A DNA stretch of 64,000 nucleotides from Acidobacteriota bacterium. Its GTDB lineage: Bacteria; Acidobacteriota; Thermoanaerobaculia; Thermoanaerobaculales; Thermoanaerobaculaceae. Shown piece after piece: positions 56,972 through 64,000 of this stretch. The translations under genes were made by a program, and so were the position numbers. Location of the stretch: positions 1-64,000 of the forward strand of contig PKYI01000087.1 of assembly GCA_003133645.1 (NCBI GenBank), in the 5' to 3' direction. Below the pieces are notes generated by a model. The model was not told the DNA's origin, made no database searches, and saw nothing but the letters and a program-made list of their open reading frames with translations. How positions within the stretch are numbered: the first letter of the stretch is position 1; every line of letters starts with the position of its first letter.

Positions 56972-58378
56972 ATGCCGCGCGAGATCCATTTTTTCAACAC
57001 GCTGACGCGACGGGTGGAGGTGTTCCACCCGCTCGAGCCTGGCCACGTGCGGATGTACACCTGCGGGCCGACGGTCTACAACTTCGTCCACATCGGCAAC
57101 CTGCGCACCTTCCTCTTCGAGGACGTGCTGCGCCGGACCCTCGCGGCGTTCGGGTACCGCGTCACCCAGGTGATGAACCTGACCGACATCGACGACAAGA
57201 CGATCAAGGGCGCCGCCGCCGAGGGCGTCTCCTTGCGCGAGTTCACCGACCGCTACGTGGCGGCGTTCTTCGCGGACATCGACGCCTTGGGGATCCAGCG
57301 CGCCGAGCACTACCCGCGCGCGACCGACTTCATCCCGCAGCAGGTCGAGCTGGTGCAGAGACTGACCGCGCGGGGGCACACCTACGTGCAGGACGGCTCG
57401 ACCTATTTCCGCATCGCGACGTTTCCGGGCTACGGCAAGCTCTCCGGACTCGACCTCGACGAAGTCAAGGCCGGCGCCCGCGTCGACGCCGACGAGTACG
57501 AGAAGGAGGACGTGCGCGACTTCGTGCTCTGGAAGGCCGCCAAACCCGGCGAGCCGGCGTGGGAAACGGCGCTCGGTCCCGGCCGCCCGGGCTGGCACCT
57601 GGAGTGCTCAGCGATGGGAATGACGCTCCTCGGCGAGAGCTTCGACATCCACACCGGCGCCGTGGACAACATCTTCCCCCACCACGAGAACGAGATCGCC
57701 CAGAGCGAGGGCGCGACGGGCAAGGCGTTCGTCCACACCTGGCTGCACGCCGAGCACCTCGTCGTCGAGGGGCAGAAGATGGCGAAATCGGCGGGGAACT
57801 TCTTCACCCTTCGCGACCTGCTGGAGAAGGGGTACGACCCGCTCGCGATCCGCTACCTCCTCGTCTCGGTGCCGTACCGCCAGAAGCTCAACTTCACCTT
57901 CGACGGCCTGCACGCCGCCGCTGCGGGGGTCGAGCGCATCGGTAACACGCTGCGCCGCCTCGCGCACACCCCGCCGGCCGTCGGCGAGGGGAGTCTGCCC
58001 GCCGAGACCGTCGACGAGTTTTTCGCGGAGTTCGACGGCGGCCTGGCGGACGACCTCAACACCGCGCGGGCGCTGGCCGCGGTCCACACGCTGCTCACCA
58101 AGGTCAACCAGGCGCTCGATGCGGGCGGCATCGGGGACGGCGGGCGCCGCCGCGTCGAGGCGGCGTTCGCGCACCTCGACGCCGTGCTCGGCATCGTCCC
58201 GAAGGCCGCGGCGGCCGACACGGCGGACGCCGACGTCGATGCGCTGATCGCCGAGCGCAACGCGACGCGGAAGACCCGGGAGTTCGCCCGTGCCGACGCG
58301 ATCCGCCAGGAGCTGACCGCGCGCGGCATCGTCCTCGAGGACACACCGCACGGCACCGTCTGGCACCGCACGAAGTAA
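56972..58378 (+). CDS. cysS: Cysteinyl-tRNA synthetase
   Basis: MYTCGPTVYNFVHIGNLRTFLFEDVLRR (HIGN), KMAKSAGNF, zinc-site Cys/His. Confidence 0.96.
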   Translation: MPREIHFFNTLTRRVEVFHPLEPGHVRMYTCGPTVYNFVHIGNLRTFLFEDVLRRTLAAFGYRVTQVMNLTDIDDKTIKGAAAEGVSLREFTDRYVAAFFADIDALGIQRAEHYPRATDFIPQQVELVQRLTARGHTYVQDGSTYFRIATFPGYGKLSGLDLDEVKAGARVDADEYEKEDVRDFVLWKAAKPGEPAWETALGPGRPGWHLECSAMGMTLLGESFDIHTGAVDNIFPHHENEIAQSEGATGKAFVHTWLHAEHLVVEGQKMAKSAGNFFTLRDLLEKGYDPLAIRYLLVSVPYRQKLNFTFDGLHAAAAGVERIGNTLRRLAHTPPAVGEGSLPAETVDEFFAEFDGGLADDLNTARALAAVHTLLTKVNQALDAGGIGDGGRRRVEAAFAHLDAVLGIVPKAAAADTADADVDALIAERNATRKTREFARADAIRQELTARGIVLEDTPHGTVWHRTK

Positions 58379-58440
58379 CGCGGCGCAGGGGGCGGGTCGC
58401 GCCGCCCGACCGGGGGTACACTCGAGTCGAGGAGGTGCGT

Positions 58441-58686
58441 ATGCCATCGCCCGATCCGGTCGGAGAGTTGGTATTGATCGCCCGCGCGGCTGCGGACGCC
58501 GGGCTCGACTGGCAGACGCGTCTGCGCCAGGAGTGGCTGCCGCGCGCCGTGGCCAGGACGCCGCGAGCCGTCCTCGAGGCGGCCGTCGCCGACTGGTCGG
58601 ATGAGGCGCCCGCTGCCGGCGCCGACCTCGGTGGCCGGCTCGAGACCGCCGTCGTCGCGGCAATGGCCGAGAAGGGGTACGACTAG
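58441..58686 (+). CDS. Hypothetical 81-aa protein
   Basis: ATG with GAGGAGGTGCGT SD; plausible codon usage. Confidence 0.5.
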   Translation: MPSPDPVGELVLIARAAADAGLDWQTRLRQEWLPRAVARTPRAVLEAAVADWSDEAPAAGADLGGRLETAVVAAMAEKGYD

Positions 58687-58691
58687 AACCA

Positions 58692-58803
58692 GGGCACCGG
58701 GCACAGGGCACCGGGCACGGAAGAAGCGTGGTCCGTGGTCCGTAGAGACATAGCGCCGGGGTCCGGGCACTGGACACCGGCGAGACGTGGCCGGTGGCCG
58801 GCA
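58692..58803. repeat. Heptad-phased repeat, locus B
   Basis: GGGCACC GGGCACA GGGCACC GGGCACG GAAGAAG CGTGGTC CGTGGTC CGTAGAG ... GCCGGTG GCCGGCA in one register. Confidence 0.8.
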
Positions 58804-58818
58804 CGTCGGTTTCCCTTT

Positions 58819-58918
58819 CGTCATGCCCGCGGACACGGGCATCCAGCCACCGGCGAGGGCCACGATCTGGATCCCTGCCCCGGGTCAACGCCCGGGGCAG
58901 GTTTTCGCGGGGATGACG
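58819..58918. repeat. REP/MITE-like 100-bp element with GTCATSCCCGCG termini and internal hairpins
   Basis: CGTCATGCCCGCG...CGCGGGGATGACG ends; hairpin GCCCG/CGGGC; perfect CTGCCCCGGG-TCAACG-CCCGGGGCAG stem 58875..58900. Confidence 0.75.
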
Positions 58919-58997
58919 CCATACCTCTCACTCTCGACCGGGAATACCGTGACGCGCGCGCGCCTTGAACCGTCCGGAGCGGGGAAGGGGACGGTTC

Positions 58998-59774
58998 ATG
59001 CGCACTCTGGCAACGGTGATGATGCTGGCGCTCGGCGCCTCGGCGGCCAGTGGGGAGGTCCGTACGAAAGTCGTGGAATACAAGCAGGGCAACACGGCGC
59101 TCGAGGGGTTCCTGGCATGGGACGACGCGGTGCAGGGCCGGCGTCCGGGCGTTCTGATCGCGCCCGATTGGATGGGCGTCGGGCCGTTCGCCGATGGCCG
59201 TGCGGAGCAGCTGGCCAAGCTCGGCTACGTGGCGTTCTGCGCCGACATCTACGGCAAGGACGTGCGGCCCACGACGCCGAAGGAGGCCGGGGAGACCGCC
59301 GCGATCTACAAGAACGACCGCCCCCTGACGCGGGCTCGTGTCAACGCCGCGCTTGCCGTGCTGCGCGCCAACCCGCTCGTCGACCCGAAGCGGATCGCCG
59401 CGATCGGCTACTGCTTCGGCGGCATGGTCGTGCTCGAGCTGGCGCGCAGCGGCGCCGATTTGGCAGGCGTGGTCACGTTCCACGGTTCCCTCGACACGCC
59501 CACGCCCGGCGACGCCAAGAACATTCGCTGCAAGGTGCTGGCGCTGCAGGGAGGCGACGACCCGTTCGTCGGACCCGACGTCGTTGCCGCGTTCGAGAAG
59601 GAGATGCGGGACGCGCACGTGAACTGGGAACTCGTCCAGTACGGCGGCGCCGTTCACTCGTTTACCAACCCGGCCGCCGGCAACGACAACTCGAAGGGCG
59701 CGGCCTACAACGCGCAGGCGGACCGCCGCTCCTGGCAGGCGATGAAGGACTTCTTTGCGGAGATCTTCAAGTAG
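58998..59774 (+). CDS. Dienelactone hydrolase family protein, secreted
   Basis: Signal peptide; PGVLIAPDWMGVGPFADGRAEQLAKLGYVAFCADIYG; IGYCFGGMVVLELAR nucleophile elbow. Confidence 0.9.
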   Translation: MRTLATVMMLALGASAASGEVRTKVVEYKQGNTALEGFLAWDDAVQGRRPGVLIAPDWMGVGPFADGRAEQLAKLGYVAFCADIYGKDVRPTTPKEAGETAAIYKNDRPLTRARVNAALAVLRANPLVDPKRIAAIGYCFGGMVVLELARSGADLAGVVTFHGSLDTPTPGDAKNIRCKVLALQGGDDPFVGPDVVAAFEKEMRDAHVNWELVQYGGAVHSFTNPAAGNDNSKGAAYNAQADRRSWQAMKDFFAEIFK

Positions 59775-59798
59775 GGGCGGACTCGCCTGCCGTCACAC

Positions 59799-60935
59799 CT
59801 ACTCGCCGACGGTATACGCCTCCGACGGGTAACCGACGAAGTGGTAGAGGTTGGCCGGCGCAGTCGCGCCCATGCCGATCGTCTTCACCGGCAGCTCCGG
59901 CCCGCCGATCGAGGTGCCGTAGACCAGGGGATGACCGACCGGCGCCGGCAACCCGAGAGCCGCCGTCGCGCGCTCTAGAACCATGAGGCCGAGTGGGATC
60001 GCGAACCTCCCGCACCACGTCAGCCGGTACTCCGACGGCTGCTGCGGGTTCACGCAGGTGGTGTAGAACTGCTCGACCTTGGCGGTCGTCAGCGGACCCG
60101 CGAGCGGCCCGGTCAGCAGCGCCCTGTCCTGCGCGCACGCCTTGACGTAGGCGTCGACGCCGCCCTGGCCGAACGGCACATAGCCAAAATCGTCGCCGTA
60201 GTGCACCGCGTCGGAGGAAATCACGACCGCGACGTCGCGGCCGAGTTTCCAGCCGTGCGCTTTCATCGCCTCGGCAAGCGCGACGCCGAGGTCGCCGGCC
60301 AGCGTCTGCATGCGGTCGAACCCCATCGCCGGCACGATCACCGGGACGAACTGCACGTCGGGCCGGACGTGCTTGAGCCAGAAGAGCAGCGCCTCGAGCG
60401 AGTGCTCCGAGTCGTGGGCGGCGTTGTCCTGGACGAAGTCGCCGTGCGGGAGCCTGGCGAGGAGCTCGCCGCGCAGCGCGGCAACCGGCGCCTCGCCGTC
60501 GGGCGTGTGCCACGCCCGGTAGCTGTCGAACACCAGCGTGTCGTGCGCCCCAAACTTGCGGTACTTGTGAAACACGCCGACCAGCACCACCGTCTTCGCG
60601 GTGACCAGCGGCAATGTCTGCCGGTACACCCGTCCGGCGAACAGGTAGTCGTCGTGCGGGCAGATCACGCCGGCCACTCCGGGAGGCGGCGCTTCGCCCA
60701 AACGCTCCGGCGCGGGCGGGGTTGCCGACAGCTCCCACACCTTGGCCATCTGCTCGGGCTTCGAGGCGAAGCCGACCGCGTCCTGCTGGCCGCGAACGTC
60801 GCCCGCGGAGGGGATCCCCATCGTCGCGCGGACCTCCGCGAGGGTGGGCGGTGTCGTCGCTGGCGGCTGCAGCGCCGCCTGGGCCAGAATGGTGAGAGCG
60901 ATCAACGGCGAAAGGCCAACCACGATTCCGGGCAT
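59799..60935 (-). CDS. MEMO1/AmmeMemoRadiSam protein B family, with signal peptide
   Basis: GVICPHDDYLFAGRVY...HDSEHSLEALLFWLKHV...VVISSDAVHYGDDFGYVPFG. Confidence 0.82.
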   Translation of the reverse strand: MPGIVVGLSPLIALTILAQAALQPPATTPPTLAEVRATMGIPSAGDVRGQQDAVGFASKPEQMAKVWELSATPPAPERLGEAPPPGVAGVICPHDDYLFAGRVYRQTLPLVTAKTVVLVGVFHKYRKFGAHDTLVFDSYRAWHTPDGEAPVAALRGELLARLPHGDFVQDNAAHDSEHSLEALLFWLKHVRPDVQFVPVIVPAMGFDRMQTLAGDLGVALAEAMKAHGWKLGRDVAVVISSDAVHYGDDFGYVPFGQGGVDAYVKACAQDRALLTGPLAGPLTTAKVEQFYTTCVNPQQPSEYRLTWCGRFAIPLGLMVLERATAALGLPAPVGHPLVYGTSIGGPELPVKTIGMGATAPANLYHFVGYPSEAYTVGE

Positions 60936-61009
60936 GGGTCACCTCGCGGGACGAGCGTAGCGCCCGATCGCGCGGCTGGCAACCGGCGAGCGGCGCGCAG
61001 CGGCGATGA

Positions 61010-62383
61010 TCAGCGCCGGGCGGTCGGAGGCCGAGCCGGGGGCGGCCCGGGCTCGACCGGGTCGTTGCCTCGGGCGCCGAGCAGCGTCTCGGCGGCGCGG
61101 TTGCCGGAGCGGACGGCGTAGTTCTGGCCGCGGTCCTCGGGGTAGATCTGCGCCATGCAGGCGTGGAACAGGCCGGGCACAGGCGTCTCGAACTGCGGGA
61201 TCACGCTCGGGTAGTTGCAGGGGATCACCGGCTGCGCGTACGCGGCCTTGAAGTGGTGGCGGGCGAGAACCCAGCTGTCGTCGAAGGCGGGGTTGACGCG
61301 CTGCAGGAACGGCCGGTAGGCGGCCCACACGTCGTCCTCGCGCGCGCTCCAGAGCGGGTTGTCGGTGAACAGGTACTTCGAGATGTAGAGCACGTGGTGC
61401 CCGCTGTAGCGCTCGCGCGGGATGTAGTTGGTATGCTCGATCAACCCCCCGAACGGGAAGGTCGGGTCGGCGATGTTGAGCCAGTAGTACGGCGACAGCG
61501 ACCGCGACAGTTCGAGCACGACGCACAATGCCGCGGTCGAGGCGAGGCCGTCGAGGCGGGCGCGGTAGGCTTCGGGGAGCTGCGCGCCGGCGACCTTGAC
61601 CAGCTCGCCTGGAGCCGCGGTGAAGAGCACCGTGTCGAAGCGCTCGACGCCGGTCCGCGCCTGGAGCTCGAGGCCGTCCTCGCTGCGCCAGACCCGCCGC
61701 ACCGGATTGGCGAGCTCGAGACGTACGCCCAATTCGCGCAGGCGCGCGACGAGCGCGTCCACGAGGCGCGCGAACGAGCCCCTCATGTAGCCGAGGCGCT
61801 CGCCCATGCCGCTCGTCGAGCGCGACCGGCCGCGCAGGTACACCTTCCCCCACAGCCAGACCATCGCCACTTCGTCGGCCTTCTCCGCGAACTTCTGGTG
61901 CAAGAGGGGACCCCAGACGGCGTCGAACGCCTTGCGGCCGGCGTGCGCGAGGATCCAGTCGCGCGCGGTGACGGTCTCGAACCTGTGGTAGTCCGCGGTG
62001 CGGTTGAGCAGCAGCGTGGACGCGCCAAAGCGCACTTTGTCGAGCAACGGCAGCGGGCCGAACCTCAGCAGCGAGACCGGGGTGCCGAAATCCCAGAGGC
62101 GCCCGGACGAGTAGATCCCCATCCGGGAGGGGAGCCACTCGATCTCGGAAGCGAGACCGAGCTCGCCGGCGAGCGCCAGGATGTCGGTGTCGGTGGTGAA
62201 GAGGTGGTGGTAGAAGCACTCCAGCCGCTCCCCGCCGACCGCAAAGCTGGCGACGAGGCCACCGGCCTCTGGGTAGCGCTCGAACGCCGTGACCTTCCAC
62301 CCGGCGCTCGCGAGCCGGTACGCCGCGACGAGCCCGGTAAGCCCGGCCCCGACGACGGCGCAGCGGTTCGTCCGGTCACCCAT
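61010..62383 (-). CDS. NAD(P)/FAD-dependent amine oxidase/protoporphyrinogen oxidase-like protein
   Basis: RCAVVGAGLTGLVAAYRLASAGWKVTAFERYPEAGGLV dinucleotide-binding motif; start at ATG 62383. Confidence 0.87.
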   Translation of the reverse strand: MGDRTNRCAVVGAGLTGLVAAYRLASAGWKVTAFERYPEAGGLVASFAVGGERLECFYHHLFTTDTDILALAGELGLASEIEWLPSRMGIYSSGRLWDFGTPVSLLRFGPLPLLDKVRFGASTLLLNRTADYHRFETVTARDWILAHAGRKAFDAVWGPLLHQKFAEKADEVAMVWLWGKVYLRGRSRSTSGMGERLGYMRGSFARLVDALVARLRELGVRLELANPVRRVWRSEDGLELQARTGVERFDTVLFTAAPGELVKVAGAQLPEAYRARLDGLASTAALCVVLELSRSLSPYYWLNIADPTFPFGGLIEHTNYIPRERYSGHHVLYISKYLFTDNPLWSAREDDVWAAYRPFLQRVNPAFDDSWVLARHHFKAAYAQPVIPCNYPSVIPQFETPVPGLFHACMAQIYPEDRGQNYAVRSGNRAAETLLGARGNDPVEPGPPPARPPTARR

Positions 62384-62479
62384 GGGCAGCAAGGATAGCG
62401 CGATTGCCCGCAGCTCTGTCTGCTTACGCCGGCGAAGGAGGTCCGCATGATCGGACCGAACGGGCACACCGACATCACC

Positions 62480-62508
62480 TTGACAGCGAACGCCCTCGAT
62501 GCGATAAT
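62480..62508 (+). promoter_or_regulatory. sigma70-type promoter TTGACA-N17-GATAAT
   Basis: -35 62480..62485 (consensus), -10 62503..62508 (5 of 6), in a locally AT-rich patch. Confidence 0.75.
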
Positions 62509-62572
62509 ACAAAGTCGATAATATAAAATTAGGGATAGGATTTACTCAGGTCTTCTTGGGGGGGATTGCATG

Positions 62573-63802
62573 ATGACCACACGGATGACAAGAGGATTGC
62601 GCTTTCTTGCGGTCGTGGCGGTGGTGGGGCTGGCGTCAGGCACGGGGTCCATCCTTGCCGCGACCAGAACCTGGACGGGGTTGGGCGGCGACAACTTCTG
62701 GACCACGGCGGCCAACTGGGGGGGCACCGTGCCGGTTGCCGGCGACGACTTGGTGTTCCCCAACGGCGCGGCGCGGCTGACGAACACGAATAACCTGACG
62801 GCGGGAACGTCGTTCAAGTCCATCAGCATCACCGGCCCGGCGGGCGGCTACGCCATTTCCGGCAACGATATCCAGTTGGTAGCAGGTCTCACAGCGGACA
62901 ACAGCGCGACCAACAGCGTCTTTCTATTTATCGTCCTGACGGCGTCGCAGACGTTCACCGTTTCGGGGGACCGATTGAGCCTTGGGCCCATCGACTTGGG
63001 CAGCCACACGCTTACCCTTGCCGGAGCTAGCGGCATCGTCGAACTGAACGGTGTCGTCTCGGGAACCGGCGGCATCTCGTCGTCCGTGAACATCGCCTTC
63101 GTCGACACCAGCGCCTCCTACACCGGGCCCACCACCATCACCGCGGGGTACTTCGTCGTGGGGGGGCCGAGCCTCAGTCCATCCAGCGCGGTGACGGTCA
63201 GTGGCGGCCTCCTCCAGTACGCCAACGGCGGCTCGACCGGCCCGGTCACAGTGAACTCGCCTGCCACGTTGGCCTGCGAGGGTGGCGGGACCCAGGTCGG
63301 CAACCTCACCGACCTGACGATGCACTCGGGGGCCACTCTCAGCATGGGGATGTACAGTCTCTCAGATTACGGCCAGCTCAACGCTTCCGGCGCCGTTGAC
63401 CTGGGTAGCGCGACGCTCAGCTTGGGCTGGCTCTTCACGTCCTCCACCGGCAACGCGTTCATCATCATCAACAACACCAGCTCCAGCGCCGTCACCGGTA
63501 CGTTCAATGGGCTGGCCGAGGGGGCCACGTTCACCCAGGGCGCCCGGACCTATCAGATCACCTACGCCGGTGGCACTGGCAACGACGTGGTGGTCACGGA
63601 CATCACGGCCGGGGGGCCGACACCGACACCCACGCCAACCTCCACGCCGACGGCGACGCCGACACCCACCCCGACCATGACCCCGACGTCGCCTCCCACG
63701 CCTGGACCCGACATTCCGACGACAGGCGGCGGTGGGGCGATCGCGTTCATGATCCTTCTCGCGGTGGCCGGCGTCTTGCTCGTGCGGCGGTACGCGTCCT
63801 GA
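62573..63802 (+). CDS. Secreted beta-strand-rich surface protein with TP linker and IPTxG-TM-RR C-terminal sorting-like tail
   Basis: Signal peptide; autotransporter-like repeats; PTPTPTPTSTPTATPTPTPT linker; DIPTTGGGGAIAFMILLAVAGVLLVRRYAS. Confidence 0.8.
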   Translation: MTTRMTRGLRFLAVVAVVGLASGTGSILAATRTWTGLGGDNFWTTAANWGGTVPVAGDDLVFPNGAARLTNTNNLTAGTSFKSISITGPAGGYAISGNDIQLVAGLTADNSATNSVFLFIVLTASQTFTVSGDRLSLGPIDLGSHTLTLAGASGIVELNGVVSGTGGISSSVNIAFVDTSASYTGPTTITAGYFVVGGPSLSPSSAVTVSGGLLQYANGGSTGPVTVNSPATLACEGGGTQVGNLTDLTMHSGATLSMGMYSLSDYGQLNASGAVDLGSATLSLGWLFTSSTGNAFIIINNTSSSAVTGTFNGLAEGATFTQGARTYQITYAGGTGNDVVVTDITAGGPTPTPTPTSTPTATPTPTPTMTPTSPPTPGPDIPTTGGGGAIAFMILLAVAGVLLVRRYAS

Positions 63803-63829
63803 CCCTAGTGTGATTCCGCTCTTCTTGCT

Positions 63830-63857
63830 GCGCGCCCGGGAGGCGGTCCGGGCGCGC
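63830..63857. terminator. Strong hairpin between convergent genes
   Basis: GCGCGCCCGG-N8-CCGGGCGCGC perfect 10-bp stem, weak T-rich 3' flank. Confidence 0.6.
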
Positions 63858-63921
63858 GGCTTTGCCTGTTATTCCTTGGAGTGTGAGTGGGAGCGTGAGT
63901 ACGGGCTCCGCTTGCAGGAGT

Positions 63922-64000
63922 TCAGTTCACGTCATTCCCGTCGCCGAGGAAACCCGGGAGGCGGTAGAGGCCGCCCTCGGGCAGCTCGGCCGGTGACTCG
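63922..64000 (-). CDS. Possible C-terminal end of a gene entering from the right
   Basis: Minus-strand frame ...ESPAELPEGGLYRLPGFLGDGNDVN* open to the window edge. Confidence 0.3.
   Translation of the reverse strand, partial: ESPAELPEGGLYRLPGFLGDGNDVN

Noticed and set aside
63617-63710. Repeated CCGACACCCACG units as a possible CRISPR or satellite
   Set aside because: Codes in frame for a Thr-Pro linker; unit too short and no spacers.

Overview
High-GC, almost fully coding bacterial chromosome segment of about 55 genes. Gene content and cytochrome repertoire suggest an Acidobacteriota-like or related organism, but taxonomy was not tested. No rRNA, tRNA, CRISPR array, transposase, integrase or phage module was recognised. 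Contents: proS, cysS, dusB, thyX-like, selD, cdd, dodecin; a VapBC pair next to a GSU2403-type nucleotidyltransferase with a coupled 59-aa protein; a seven-gene tetR-hlyD-ABC-tolC-ABC-permease-permease efflux operon; an envC/S41/divergent-polysaccharide-deacetylase operon; two multiheme cytochrome loci (13 haem sites; 11 haem + cytochrome b + tetrahaem); DsbD; FHA/AAA+/Fis regulator; tricorn-like protease; a C-terminal-anchor surface protein. Main hunting results, all read by eye: (1) a family of heptanucleotide-phased repeat islands in intergenic or intercistronic DNA at five loci, two sharing the block CGTGGYCCGTGGTCCGT; (2) a SelD whose catalytic position is an in-frame UGA (predicted selenocysteine), so the supplied ORF track truncates it; (3) a recurring TANNNT-N5/6-start-codon arrangement predicting leaderless mRNAs, one inside a perfect inverted repeat in front of the nucleotidyltransferase; (4) several apparent pseudoenzymes (S41 protease, sigma54-activator-type AAA+, patatin-like); (5) extreme gene packing, including a divergent pair whose start codons share one CATG. 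Start codons were often re-chosen from homology and SD or stop/start overlap and are less certain than stops.
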